A DNA stretch of 64,000 bases, taken from positions 372,001-436,000 of the forward strand of contig CAYPIY010000001.1 of NCBI GenBank assembly GCA_964410965.1. Reading direction: 5' to 3'. Origin of the DNA: JBBIRG01 sp964410965 (lineage in GTDB: Bacteria; CLD3; SB21; JBBIRG01). The position numbers were made by a program, and so were the translations under genes. The notes below the pieces were generated by a model that had not been told where the DNA came from, did no database searches, and was given only the letters and a program-made list of their open reading frames with translations. Position 1 is the first letter of the stretch. Each line of letters begins with the position of its first letter. Of this stretch, positions 1-8,406 are shown in pieces.

Positions 1-393
1 GTCACACGCTTCTACCAAACAGCGGAGAATGTCTGCGGATGCCATAGGCCTGGCCGCGTCATGGATCATAACGATTCCTTCATGGTCAATTGCCTGAAAC
101 CCGTTATAAACACTGTCCTGGCGATGTTCTCCCCCCTGAACGATTTTTTTTACTTTGGAAAATCCAAATCTTCCAACGATTTCAACTTCTATATAACGGA
201 TCCGGTCTTTTTCACAAACAATAATTATTTCATCCACTATTTCAGATTGCTGGAAAGTCATCAGCGTATAATACAAAACAGGCTTCCCGTGAATATGAAT
301 GAATTGTTTCCGTACATCGCCGTAAACAGCCTGCATACGTTTTCCTGTGCCGGCCGCGGGTATGATGGCGGTTATCGATCGGTGTTTATACAT
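1..393 (-). CDS. ispD: 2-C-methyl-D-erythritol 4-phosphate cytidylyltransferase, 5' part (runs off the left edge)
   Basis: Reading the minus strand from an ATG at 393 gives 131 residues that continue past base 1. The start IIPAAGTGKRM is the nucleotide-binding loop of IspD, followed by KQF and GKPVLYYTL, then VQGGEHRQDSVYNG and VMIHDAARP, all hallmark IspD blocks. IspD transfers CMP from CTP to methylerythritol phosphate in the non-mevalonate isoprenoid pathway, in the cytoplasm. The order and spacing of the motifs fit the N-terminal half of a protein of about 230 residues. An AGGA about 12 bases upstream of the ATG is a modest ribosome site. A sugar nucleotidyltransferase of the same fold is less likely because of the RQDSV and HDAARP signatures. 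Confidence 0.9.
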   Translation of the reverse strand, partial: MYKHRSITAIIPAAGTGKRMQAVYGDVRKQFIHIHGKPVLYYTLMTFQQSEIVDEIIIVCEKDRIRYIEVEIVGRFGFSKVKKIVQGGEHRQDSVYNGFQAIDHEGIVMIHDAARPMASADILRCLVEACD

Positions 394-585
394 GGTTTTT
401 CCATTTTCCTGGTTAATCCGTATCGTAAATATTTTACACAGATTTAACGGGAGAATCAATATGTATAAAAATCTGTTTCTTTATTAGACAAATCTTTATA
501 TCTTAAACACAGAAAATCCCAAATCTGGATTCCCGAAAACGTTTATTAATATTTTTCACAGTTCACCTTCGTTTAGGACCAACTT

Positions 586-3078
586 ATGAAAGCATTATTA
601 TGTCTGATCGCGGCAGGAGTCATGTTAACTGACGCATTCGCCCAAAGCATCGATCAAAAGCTTCTTACCGGAAAACGCTGGTACCTGTGCAGGGCCGAAA
701 ACGCTGACGGATCCACGATCAAGAACCGCAAACCGTGCGAAAAGGACAACTATTACATTTTCCTCCCGGATAAAACCTATTCACTGCAGAGCGGAGAAAT
801 CAAATGTGACGCGGGCGATGCCGAAGTCATTAAAAAAGGAAAATGGAAAATTGAGAATATGGATCTCTATATTGACGAAGTCGCCTTCGATATGGGATAT
901 TACAGCGGTTCGCCACAGATCAGCGAAGATAAAATGGTGTTGTTAGACAACCGAAAAGCTCTTTGGGTTACACTGACCTACGGCACGGACCCTGATAAAT
1001 ACGGATACACCAAAGAGGACAGCCCTGACGATATCGTTGTCAGCGGTGTCATCACGCTCTACGCCAACAGTAACTGCAATCTTGGAAACGAAGCCCGGGA
1101 ATACCTGAAAAAAAACAAATTCAAAGTTAATGACCGATGTATCGATAACGGCAGAGCCAACGACGAAATGTACGCTTTGCTCAGAAAAGACGGCTGGGTC
1201 CAGGGTAATACGATTCAGATGCCGGTCATGGTTATCAATGATATTCTGTACTGGCGCGACCGCCATTCTGAAAAATTTCTGGAGCGCTTAAAACACGGTT
1301 CATCTGAAATAACTACCTCAACGGTTACCGGTTCAGGGCAAGGCGGTTTATCGGCAAGCGAAACGGCTCATTCCAAAGAAGACATTATCGCGAAATGGAA
1401 ACAAGCCAAACCGCTTTTTAACGATTATAAGAATCTGGTTCTGGAACAACCTGTTTTACAACCGCCTTACGCATTGGGCAAGGGCAATGAGAAACATTAT
1501 GAGGACGCGCTGCGGTTCCTTAATTTTATACGGTATATCGCCGGCCTTCCGGACGATCTCGAAATGGACGAAACCCTGAATAAGCGTTCACAGTCGGTCA
1601 CTTTGGTCAACGCGGTGAACGGAAGCAATTCCCATAAACCCACACGGCCCGCCGGCATGGGAGACGATCTCTTTCTGCCCGCCTCCGAAGACGCCATCAA
1701 ATGCAACCTGCGGATCGAATCCGTAAACGGCTGGTTCTACGGGAAAGGCAGCGCCACCGCTCAGGGTTATAATTTTCATATTTTGTCCTCGCTGATCGGC
1801 TACGCGGCTGACAATGATTCCCGCAACGTAACCCGCGTGGCGCATCGCAGGAACATGCTCCGGCCCATGCTGAAGAAAACCGGCTTCGGATATGTCAAAA
1901 TCGAAGAGTCCACTGAAGACGGGACTAACACGAATTATTCCATGTTGGAATTCTCAAGCAACCATGTCGGCGACAAAAGCCGGGTAAAAGAACCGGATTA
2001 TGATTTCATCCTGTGGCCTCCGAAAGGTTATTTTCCCACCGTCTTTTTCAATGACAACAAAACCGGAAGCGATTTCTATCCCTGGTCAGTCGCGATCAAT
2101 AGTAAAAAACACAAGATCATCAACCCGTTGGATATCTCCGTCGAAGTCACCCGGAAAGCGGACAACGCGAAATGGGTGATCGGAAAAATTGATTATGTTG
2201 ATCAGGATTCGCACGGTGAGGAAAAATCTTTTCTCCGCGTGCTCAAGGGAAATCCCTACTGGCCGGAAACCATCGTTTTTGGCCTTGATAAAAAAGCTAC
2301 TTATCTTGCGAACGATCAGTACTCGGTCATCATTAAAGGTGTAAAAGATCTTACCGGCAAAGATGTCCCGATCAATTATTCCGTGGAGTTTTTCGATCTT
2401 CCATGTACGTTACTGGAATATCCTCATTTTGATTTCGAGAAAGGAAAAATAGACTATTATACTGATGAAGGTAAGAACGACAACATCTCAAAAGAAACCA
2501 AAGAAACGTTAAAAAAAGAAACGGCAGTCATTAAGAAAGATAAATCTTCAACGGCGGTAGCGACATCTGACGGATATTTCATGATTAAAAACAAGAAAGC
2601 GTATTTTACAGACGATTCGGGAGAAACGCCCTCTTTCATTGATATCATTGAAGGTTATGTCGAACAATCCAAACCCGGCGAGCTGTATTGTGAATTTGTT
2701 TTGGCGGACATACCGAAAACCTTAACCTTTAATCACAAATCTCTCGAAGCTGACCAGACTGAGTATGACTGGTCGCTGTACTTTGATATCGACGGTGACG
2801 GTGTTAATGATTATAACATAGGCGCGTACAGCGCAAAAAGCGCAGGCAGCAATGCAATTCAGCAATCCCTGTCGGAGGGCTTAATTCCTGGAATCTGGAA
2901 ATGGCAGGGTGAATCCTGGATTATCGCAGACGGCATAAACGTGAATCTTTCTCAATCGGACAATTCATTAATATTCACGCTGACCGGCCTGCCTAAGGAT
3001 TTCACGCTGAATGACCGTTCCAAATTCTTCATGAGGTCTTTTTATTTTCAGAACGACAAAAACGATCAGGCCCCGTAG
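586..3078 (+). CDS. Secreted multidomain protein: lipocalin-like, glutaredoxin-like and CAP/SCP domains
   Basis: An 830-residue exported protein with a signal peptide ending DAFAQ (about residue 20) and an AGGA ribosome site. Residues 25-125 (GKRWYL..., GKWKIENMDLYI) look like a lipocalin-type small barrel. Residues about 151-237 follow the glutaredoxin pattern (VITLYANSNCNLG, a helix EAREYLKKN, then MPVMVIND as the cis-Pro strand), but only one active-site Cys is present (C164, CNLG). After a Gly/Ser/Thr linker, residues about 303-500 match the CAP/SCP family (ALRFLNFIRYIAGLP, VAHRRNMLRP). Residues about 664-830 form a further beta-rich domain containing a DIDGDGVND Asp-rich loop. The domain calls are by eye; the biological role is unknown. 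CAP proteins are extracellular and some bind lipids or calcium. Confidence 0.75.
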   Translation: MKALLCLIAAGVMLTDAFAQSIDQKLLTGKRWYLCRAENADGSTIKNRKPCEKDNYYIFLPDKTYSLQSGEIKCDAGDAEVIKKGKWKIENMDLYIDEVAFDMGYYSGSPQISEDKMVLLDNRKALWVTLTYGTDPDKYGYTKEDSPDDIVVSGVITLYANSNCNLGNEAREYLKKNKFKVNDRCIDNGRANDEMYALLRKDGWVQGNTIQMPVMVINDILYWRDRHSEKFLERLKHGSSEITTSTVTGSGQGGLSASETAHSKEDIIAKWKQAKPLFNDYKNLVLEQPVLQPPYALGKGNEKHYEDALRFLNFIRYIAGLPDDLEMDETLNKRSQSVTLVNAVNGSNSHKPTRPAGMGDDLFLPASEDAIKCNLRIESVNGWFYGKGSATAQGYNFHILSSLIGYAADNDSRNVTRVAHRRNMLRPMLKKTGFGYVKIEESTEDGTNTNYSMLEFSSNHVGDKSRVKEPDYDFILWPPKGYFPTVFFNDNKTGSDFYPWSVAINSKKHKIINPLDISVEVTRKADNAKWVIGKIDYVDQDSHGEEKSFLRVLKGNPYWPETIVFGLDKKATYLANDQYSVIIKGVKDLTGKDVPINYSVEFFDLPCTLLEYPHFDFEKGKIDYYTDEGKNDNISKETKETLKKETAVIKKDKSSTAVATSDGYFMIKNKKAYFTDDSGETPSFIDIIEGYVEQSKPGELYCEFVLADIPKTLTFNHKSLEADQTEYDWSLYFDIDGDGVNDYNIGAYSAKSAGSNAIQQSLSEGLIPGIWKWQGESWIIADGINVNLSQSDNSLIFTLTGLPKDFTLNDRSKFFMRSFYFQNDKNDQAP

Positions 3079-3257
3079 GGTTTGAATCGCTTTCCGGTTA
3101 TATTCATGAATGATTCTTCGGATTTTGTTTTTCGTGTTTCATGAAGGATAATGTTATACCGGTCAACTCACGGATGTACCGCCCGGTTTTTCTATTCTGC
3201 CCGTTGTACATATATCCGGACAGATAAAACTTTGCCGGTTGTGTGCATTTCTTAGGC

Positions 3258-3286
3258 TTGCATTTCCTCCCCTTTTTTTGTATCAT
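3258..3286 (+). promoter_or_regulatory. Candidate sigma-70-type promoter of dprA, probably leaderless
   Basis: TTGCAT (3258-3263), a 17-base spacer and TATCAT (3281-3286) lie directly ahead of the dprA ATG at 3295. A start site 7 bases after the -10 box would coincide with the start codon. No Shine-Dalgarno is visible there, consistent with a leaderless message. Prediction from sequence alone. Confidence 0.4.
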
Positions 3287-3294
3287 ATTCAGTT

Positions 3295-4389
3295 ATGAAC
3301 GATTTGCGTTATATCATAAAACTCGCCCACGTTCCTGGTATCGGACATGCCCGGCTTCGGACGCTGATCGGTAAATTCGGTTCCGCCGAGCAGGTTTTCC
3401 GCGCAACCATGGGGCAGTTAACCGCAACCGATGGATTCGATAAGAAAACGGCTGAGAAAATCAAATCCCATGCCGATGAACTGGAGGATATCGTTCAGGA
3501 GCAGATTGCCCTGATGGAACGCTATCACGTCAGGTGCATCACATGGCAGGACAGCGATTATCCCGGATATTTACGACAGATCTACGATCCGCCGGCATAT
3601 TTTTTTGTTCGCGGGACAATGACCGAACAGGACCAATATGCGGTCGCTGTGGTCGGGACTCGCGAACCCACGCCTTACGGACGCGTCATAACCGATACCC
3701 TGTGCCGTGAACTCGCGATCCGCGGAATTACAATCATCAGCGGTCTTGCGCGCGGGATCGATACCATGGCTCATGAATCAGCCCTGCGCAGCGGCGGGCG
3801 AACCATCGCCGTACTGGGCTGCGGCGTGGACCGGATCTACCCATCATCCAATTTCAGGCTTGCGTCGGACATCATTCAGCATGGCGCTATTTTATCCGAT
3901 TATCCGATGAAGACACCTCCGGATGCTGTAAACTTTCCGGGCCGCAACCGCATTATCAGCGGTCTGTCTCTCGGCACACTGGTCGTTGAGGCCGGCGAAC
4001 GGAGCGGAGCGCTGATCACCGCCGGATTTGCGCTCGATCAGAACCGCGAGCTCTTCGCCGTACCCGGGCAAGCCAATGTCACACAGGCCAAAGGCACGAA
4101 CCGTCTGATCAAACAGGGAGCGCAGCTGGTCGATTCGGTCGAGGACATTTTGTCCGCTTTGGATGCCAAGTTGCCGGCGTTAAAAAAAACCAGAGAATCC
4201 CCCCCGCCTTCGGAAATTCCTCCGGGGACAAAAATCATTTATGACTGTCTTTCTCCTGAACCCGTTCATATCGATGAAATTGCCCGGAAAGCAAATCTTT
4301 CTGTTTCGGACACGCTGACAAAACTTCTTAGTCTGGAACTTCTCGGCGCCGCAAAACAACTTGCCGGAAAACATTTCGTAAAATGCTGA
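3295..4389 (+). CDS. dprA: DNA-processing protein DprA
   Basis: A 364-residue cytoplasmic protein of normal DprA length. DprA binds incoming single-stranded DNA during natural transformation and loads RecA. An N-terminal helix-hairpin-helix/SAM-like part (residues 1-60, VPGIGHARL) is followed by the Rossmann-like core with VVGTREPTPYG (120-129), ISGLARGIDTMAH (148-160), FPGRNRIISG (214-223) and ERSGALITA (235-243). Residues about 305-364 fit the C-terminal winged helix of DprA/Smf. No Shine-Dalgarno precedes the ATG; see the promoter entry. The next gene starts 24 bases downstream. No other competence gene lies in this window, so competence is not shown by the context. Confidence 0.96.
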   Translation: MNDLRYIIKLAHVPGIGHARLRTLIGKFGSAEQVFRATMGQLTATDGFDKKTAEKIKSHADELEDIVQEQIALMERYHVRCITWQDSDYPGYLRQIYDPPAYFFVRGTMTEQDQYAVAVVGTREPTPYGRVITDTLCRELAIRGITIISGLARGIDTMAHESALRSGGRTIAVLGCGVDRIYPSSNFRLASDIIQHGAILSDYPMKTPPDAVNFPGRNRIISGLSLGTLVVEAGERSGALITAGFALDQNRELFAVPGQANVTQAKGTNRLIKQGAQLVDSVEDILSALDAKLPALKKTRESPPPSEIPPGTKIIYDCLSPEPVHIDEIARKANLSVSDTLTKLLSLELLGAAKQLAGKHFVKC

Positions 4390-4413
4390 AATAACTAACA
4401 AAGGAAAACAAAC

Positions 4414-4773
4414 GTGTCAAAAAAGGTCCTCATTGTTGACGACGAAAACACCGTCCGGAGTCTTCTGAAGATCGTTCTGTCCAAATCGGGATTTGAACTG
4501 GATTATGCTGAAGACGGAAATCAGGCGATCGAAAAGATCGGATCTTTCGACCCGGATGTCGTAATCCTCGATACGAATATGCCCAACAAAAACGGCCTGG
4601 AAGTTTGCCGGGAAGTCAAACAGAAAAATCCGGCACGCCCAAGAATCATTTTTCATACCGGATCGCTGGAAGAGTACAAGGCGAAAGCCGAGGAAGCCGG
4701 TGCCGACGCCACTTTCGCGAAAACCGGTATGGGCGGACTCGGTAAACTGGTCGACCTTATTAATTCGTTCTAG
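4414..4773 (+). CDS. Stand-alone response-regulator receiver protein
   Basis: A 119-residue protein consisting of a single CheY-like receiver domain with no output domain. Acidic residues D9/D10, phospho-acceptor D53 in VVILDTNMP, the T in FHTGS and the K in FAKTG form the usual receiver active site. GTG is the start, supported by AAGGAAAA about 8 bases upstream; no ATG alternative fits the N-terminal beta strand. It lies 24 bases after dprA and may be cotranscribed with it. Its kinase is unknown; the hybrid kinase, the Hpt protein and another receiver in this window are not adjacent. A convergent terminator follows. Confidence 0.9.
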   Translation: MSKKVLIVDDENTVRSLLKIVLSKSGFELDYAEDGNQAIEKIGSFDPDVVILDTNMPNKNGLEVCREVKQKNPARPRIIFHTGSLEEYKAKAEEAGADATFAKTGMGGLGKLVDLINSF

Positions 4774-4851
4774 CGCTGAATCGTTTCCGACATAGTATCG
4801 GAGAGCAAAATTCCGCTATATAAAACACAAGCCGCATACTCTTCCATCATC

Positions 4852-4891
4852 AAGCAAAAAAAAAGCCCCGTGAATTCTTCGCGGGGCTTTT
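4852..4891. terminator. Bidirectional intrinsic terminator between convergent genes
   Basis: A 10-bp stem (AAAAGCCCCG at 4861-4870 with CGGGGCTTTT at 4882-4891). The run of A before it becomes a T tract on the minus strand, ending the 4908-6374 gene. The short T run on the plus strand can end the dprA/receiver transcript. Confidence 0.85.
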
Positions 4892-4907
4892 GACTGACCA
4901 ACGGTAT

Positions 4908-6374
4908 TTAGTCTTTTTCTTTGGGAAAATAGCGCCCGTAAACGGCATCTGTGAATGTAATGGCTTCTTTCTGATACGGATTGACTTCAAGATTATAAAA
5001 TGTATCTTCAATAATCGTATTGGCATCTTTCCAGGTTTTCGCAGCGTTAATGTCATTAAGCAGATTGAAAAATTCTTTGTCTTTTTTCTTGAACAGTTTT
5101 TTGATGTACACTTTCTTATCGCGGTCTTCGATAAGTTTGTAAATATCTTCCAGTACCGACGCCTGTCCCATCTGCTTGGCCATGTGATCCGCGAACAGAT
5201 CCGATATCGATGGCGCTTTCTCCCCGGTTTCGGCGGGAACCGCTGCCGGCTTGGTCTCTTCTTTCACCGGTTTCTTTTCCTCCGTGACCGGTTTCTTTTC
5301 TGCCACGACAGGCTTCTTTTCTTCCTTCGCCGGAGGTTTCTCTTCCTTCACGGGAGCTTTGGTTTCCTTGGCAGGCTGCACCGGCGGAGGGGGAAGCTCA
5401 ATATCATCTTCTTCCTCCTCGAAGAATGAATCAACGGATTGTTCAACCGGTTCCTCGACAAACTCCTCGATCTGGGAAACCAGAGAGGAAAGATTATCCG
5501 TTGCCACAACTTCCTTCTTTTCCTCATACGCGACGTGCGCAACTGGGGTAATTCGCTTGGTCAGATCTTCGGTCTTGATGAATTCTTCGGTTACCGGTTT
5601 CGCTTCAGCTTCTCCGCCTTCCAGGTAGGACTTGAATATGCCCTCCAGCAGGTTGACGTCTATGGGTTCAAGTTTCTTGCTGATCAGGCTTTTGATAGCG
5701 GCGGTATATTCCGTAAGATTCCGGTCCTGGTAGGCGCCGATGAGGACATCCGGTTCGACCTGGGCCGATTGTTTATCGCGTCCGAGATTCAGAAATCCGA
5801 CAACCACTTTCGCGACGCTGATCGCGGTCGAAGTTTTATTCTGCCCGATCGCTTTTTCATCGAGCTGCTGAATGAAGTTCTTGAACTTCGCGCGGGATAT
5901 GCTTTCCATCGGATTGGCCTGAAAATACTGCTCAAGGCCCTTGTAGTAATACTCATAATCCACGAAATATTTCATGGAATCGATCACTTCCGCGGGTGTA
6001 ATAACATCGTCGTCGCGGTACACAAACTGCACCATGGTGCGCTGAGGCTGGATCAGGAAGTTGGTCTGAAGCTTGACGCCCTGCTCCAGAATCCGGACGA
6101 GCCTGGCCCGGTTAAAAATAGCGGTATTCTTCAGCACTTCATAAAGTTCATCGAATTTTTTCCGGACTTCGGGAAGATCATAGTTAAAACGCCCGGACGA
6201 TAAGAACATCGAGGATTCTTCCCGGATCCATTTTTCCGATTCCCGGTCAAAGTAATTTTTTATAAAATTGGGGATGTCCCGCTGCTTGATCTCATTGAGC
6301 GTGATATTCGGCTTGGTATCCATTATCTTCTTGGTAAGATTGGCAACTATGCTGTCCGTTTCCCTGATGACCAT
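4908..6374 (-). CDS. Hypothetical protein with helical N-terminal domain and Lys/Glu/Pro linker
   Basis: A 488-residue protein whose family I do not recognise. There is no signal peptide or membrane segment, so it is probably cytoplasmic. Residues 1-260 are mostly helical with charged and aromatic residues; an acidic stretch (FFEEEEDDIELPPPP) leads into a roughly 70-residue linker made of repeated KP/EEK units; a compact helical domain of about 90 residues ends the protein (IEDRDKKVYIKKLFKKKDKEFF...). The layout suggests two folded modules joined by a flexible tether, as in scaffolding proteins. The start is well supported by AGGAG 7 bases upstream. It is the promoter-distal gene of the minus-strand run; the downstream side has a strong terminator. 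Confidence 0.8.
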   Translation of the reverse strand: MVIRETDSIVANLTKKIMDTKPNITLNEIKQRDIPNFIKNYFDRESEKWIREESSMFLSSGRFNYDLPEVRKKFDELYEVLKNTAIFNRARLVRILEQGVKLQTNFLIQPQRTMVQFVYRDDDVITPAEVIDSMKYFVDYEYYYKGLEQYFQANPMESISRAKFKNFIQQLDEKAIGQNKTSTAISVAKVVVGFLNLGRDKQSAQVEPDVLIGAYQDRNLTEYTAAIKSLISKKLEPIDVNLLEGIFKSYLEGGEAEAKPVTEEFIKTEDLTKRITPVAHVAYEEKKEVVATDNLSSLVSQIEEFVEEPVEQSVDSFFEEEEDDIELPPPPVQPAKETKAPVKEEKPPAKEEKKPVVAEKKPVTEEKKPVKEETKPAAVPAETGEKAPSISDLFADHMAKQMGQASVLEDIYKLIEDRDKKVYIKKLFKKKDKEFFNLLNDINAAKTWKDANTIIEDTFYNLEVNPYQKEAITFTDAVYGRYFPKEKD

Positions 6375-6426
6375 GGAAGTGCTCCTGGGTTGATAGTTAT
6401 AGGATATGAAAAACTTTTATCATAAA

Positions 6427-7305
6427 TCAAAAAACAATTTCAAGACCTTCCTGAGCGCCGAAGCATTCCACGGCTGATTTTTTTTCTTTCAGCAGGTTTT
6501 TCACGTTCGCGACAATTTCATCGACCATGCCGTCATGATGCGAGGGATCATGATGAAATAGGACCAGTCGTTTGACGTTCGCTTTCCAAGCGATTTCGGC
6601 AACATAGTCGTAGGGAGAATGACCCCAGCCGGTTTTTTTGGAATATTCCTCCGGGGTGTACTGACAATCGTGAATCAGCAGATCGGCTTCGCGTGCGAAT
6701 TCCACGACACGTAAGTTATTGGTACCGCGATATTTCATCCCTTCACACTCGGGATTTTCGGTTTTTTCTACAGGAAACGGCTCGTTGTCGCTGATATAAA
6801 CGACAGACTTACCCTGCTGGTCAATCCGGTATCCGAGCGCGGTTCCCGGATGATGAAGGAACATCGTATTGATTTTCGCCCCGTAAATCTTGAATTTTCC
6901 CTCATACAGATGCTTGAACCCGATGGAGGACGGCAAATCGTTCAGTGCGACCGGGAAATATGCGCTTTTCATCTGGTCGGTGATAATTTTTTCCAGCGGG
7001 TTATCCGGTTCATCGCCCCCGCAGATCACAAATTTATTTCCGGGAAGAAAAGCAGGCACAAAAAAAGGAAATCCCTGAATATGGTCCCAATGCGTATGAC
7101 TGAGAAATATGATTGCCTCAATCGGTTTTAGTCCCCGTTTTAACAGGTCATTACCCAGCATACGGAGTCCCGAGCCCGCGTCAAAGATCAGGATACTCCC
7201 GTCATCCAGGTTCAGTTCTACACAGGCAGTATTCCCGCCGTACCGGACTGTTTCGGGACCCGGCGTTGGTATGGATCCCCGGACGCCCCAGAACTTTATC
7301 TTCAT
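6427..7305 (-). CDS. MBL-fold metallo-hydrolase
   Basis: A 292-residue metallo-beta-lactamase-fold enzyme. The metal-binding SHTHWDH motif supplies H70, H72, D74 and H75; further ligands are likely the histidine in LHHPG, the aspartate in IHDCQY and the histidines near the C-terminus (FHHDPSHHD). The N-terminus (MKIKFWGVRGSIPTPG) is typical of the cytoplasmic phosphodiesterase-like MBL subgroup related to PhnP and RNase Z. The substrate cannot be told from sequence; cyclic phosphodiester hydrolysis is one possibility from family relatives. It lies 77 bases downstream of a receiver-protein gene on the same strand, and MBL enzymes of this kind are often found with signalling genes. Confidence 0.88.
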   Translation of the reverse strand: MKIKFWGVRGSIPTPGPETVRYGGNTACVELNLDDGSILIFDAGSGLRMLGNDLLKRGLKPIEAIIFLSHTHWDHIQGFPFFVPAFLPGNKFVICGGDEPDNPLEKIITDQMKSAYFPVALNDLPSSIGFKHLYEGKFKIYGAKINTMFLHHPGTALGYRIDQQGKSVVYISDNEPFPVEKTENPECEGMKYRGTNNLRVVEFAREADLLIHDCQYTPEEYSKKTGWGHSPYDYVAEIAWKANVKRLVLFHHDPSHHDGMVDEIVANVKNLLKEKKSAVECFGAQEGLEIVF

Positions 7306-7382
7306 CTGATTATCCGCATGTAAATAGCGCTCTTTTATTCGACAGGTAATTTACACAAAAAAAAATGTAAACCAATAAAAAT

Positions 7383-7757
7383 TTACGGATTATTCAGCAA
7401 TTCATTAATCGTGTCAATCAGTTTGTGCGACTCAATGATTTTTGAGATATAGGCATTCGCGCCAAGTTGTATGGCTTTCTTCTTATCGGTATCAAAAATC
7501 TTGGCCGAATGCACAATGATTTTTATGTCTTTAATGTCCGGTGTTTCCCTGATCTGCTTGCAGAGCGTGAAACCATCGATTTTCGGCATCATGATATCCA
7601 GGAGCACCAGATCCGGTCTCTGATTCCTTATGGCGGCTATCGCCTCGGCCGGTTCCTGACAGGCGAAGACATCAAAACCGCCGATCTGGGTCAGGATTTT
7701 ATACGAAAGATGCAGTTGCTCCTCATCATCATCAATGATCAGAATTTTTTTTGGCAT
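7383..7757 (-). CDS. Stand-alone response-regulator receiver protein
   Basis: A 124-residue single receiver domain: acidic pocket D9-D11, phospho-acceptor D54 in LVLLDIMMPKIDG, a conserved Ser in VHSAK, and a Lys in AYISKII. There is no output domain, so it likely acts through a protein partner. An AGGAT lies 7 bases ahead of the ATG. It sits between gamma-carbonic anhydrase (upstream, 34 bases) and the MBL hydrolase (downstream), suggesting one transcript. It resembles the 4414-4773 protein in architecture but not closely in sequence. Confidence 0.9.
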   Translation of the reverse strand: MPKKILIIDDDEEQLHLSYKILTQIGGFDVFACQEPAEAIAAIRNQRPDLVLLDIMMPKIDGFTLCKQIRETPDIKDIKIIVHSAKIFDTDKKKAIQLGANAYISKIIESHKLIDTINELLNNP

Positions 7758-7791
7758 GGCATTATCCTGTGTGAAATGAATGGATCAATGC

Positions 7792-8319
7792 TCAAAGGTG
7801 ATTCGAGACATTCAGACTCCGGTAGGTCCGGGCGTATTCAATATAATTGTTCGCGGATCTTTCAATTTTTAAAATTTCCTCATCCGACAGGGGCCGGACA
7901 ACCCGCGCAGGAATGCCGGCAACCAGCGTGTATTCAGGAACCTCAAATCCTTCTTTCACGAGCGCTCCTGCGGCAACTATGCTGTTGGATCTCACAACCG
8001 CACGATCCAGCACACGCGCCCCGAGTCCGATCAGCGCATGGTCATGAACCGTGCACCCGTGCAGGATGGCGCCATGCCCTACCGTTATATCGCTGCCCAT
8101 GATCAGCGGGTGCTTATTCAGCGTTACATGAAGAATCGCACCGTCCTGGATGTTGGTCCGGTTGCCGATGCGGACATAATTTACGTCCCCGCGTATGACC
8201 GCGTTGAACCACACGGTGCAATCTTCCCCGAACTCCACATCACCCACAACGACGGCGCCGTGCGCGATAAACACGGAGGAAGGAATCACCGGCTTTTTTG
8301 AAAGATACTGGCTAATCAT
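7792..8319 (-). CDS. Gamma-carbonic anhydrase family protein
   Basis: A 175-residue left-handed beta-helix protein (hexapeptide repeats such as VVGDVEFGEDCTVWFNAVIRG) of normal length for the YrdA/CaiE/Cam-type family. The three zinc-ligand histidines are visible in ILHV and in VGHGAILHGC. IRGDVNYVRIGNRTNIQDG is the family signature. Family members are trimers; some hydrate CO2 and others have unknown substrates, so activity should not be assumed. It is a cytoplasmic protein in the minus-strand run after ftsX, with an 87-base gap between them. Confidence 0.93.
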   Translation of the reverse strand: MISQYLSKKPVIPSSVFIAHGAVVVGDVEFGEDCTVWFNAVIRGDVNYVRIGNRTNIQDGAILHVTLNKHPLIMGSDITVGHGAILHGCTVHDHALIGLGARVLDRAVVRSNSIVAAGALVKEGFEVPEYTLVAGIPARVVRPLSDEEILKIERSANNYIEYARTYRSLNVSNHL

Positions 8320-8406
8320 AAATCTTTCGTTATTTCGATAATATACCTTACTGTAGAACGAATATCAACTAAAAATGTTGTTCATTTTAAAAGAATCAAA
8401 TCTGAT

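Noticed and set aside
61..447. Plus-strand open frame of 128 codons
   Set aside because: It is the antisense shadow of ispD, whose minus-strand motifs are unambiguous.
3104..3286. Minus-strand open frame of 60 codons between the CAP-domain gene and dprA
   Set aside because: Lys/Cys-rich, no homology pattern, no ribosome site, and it overlaps the candidate dprA promoter.
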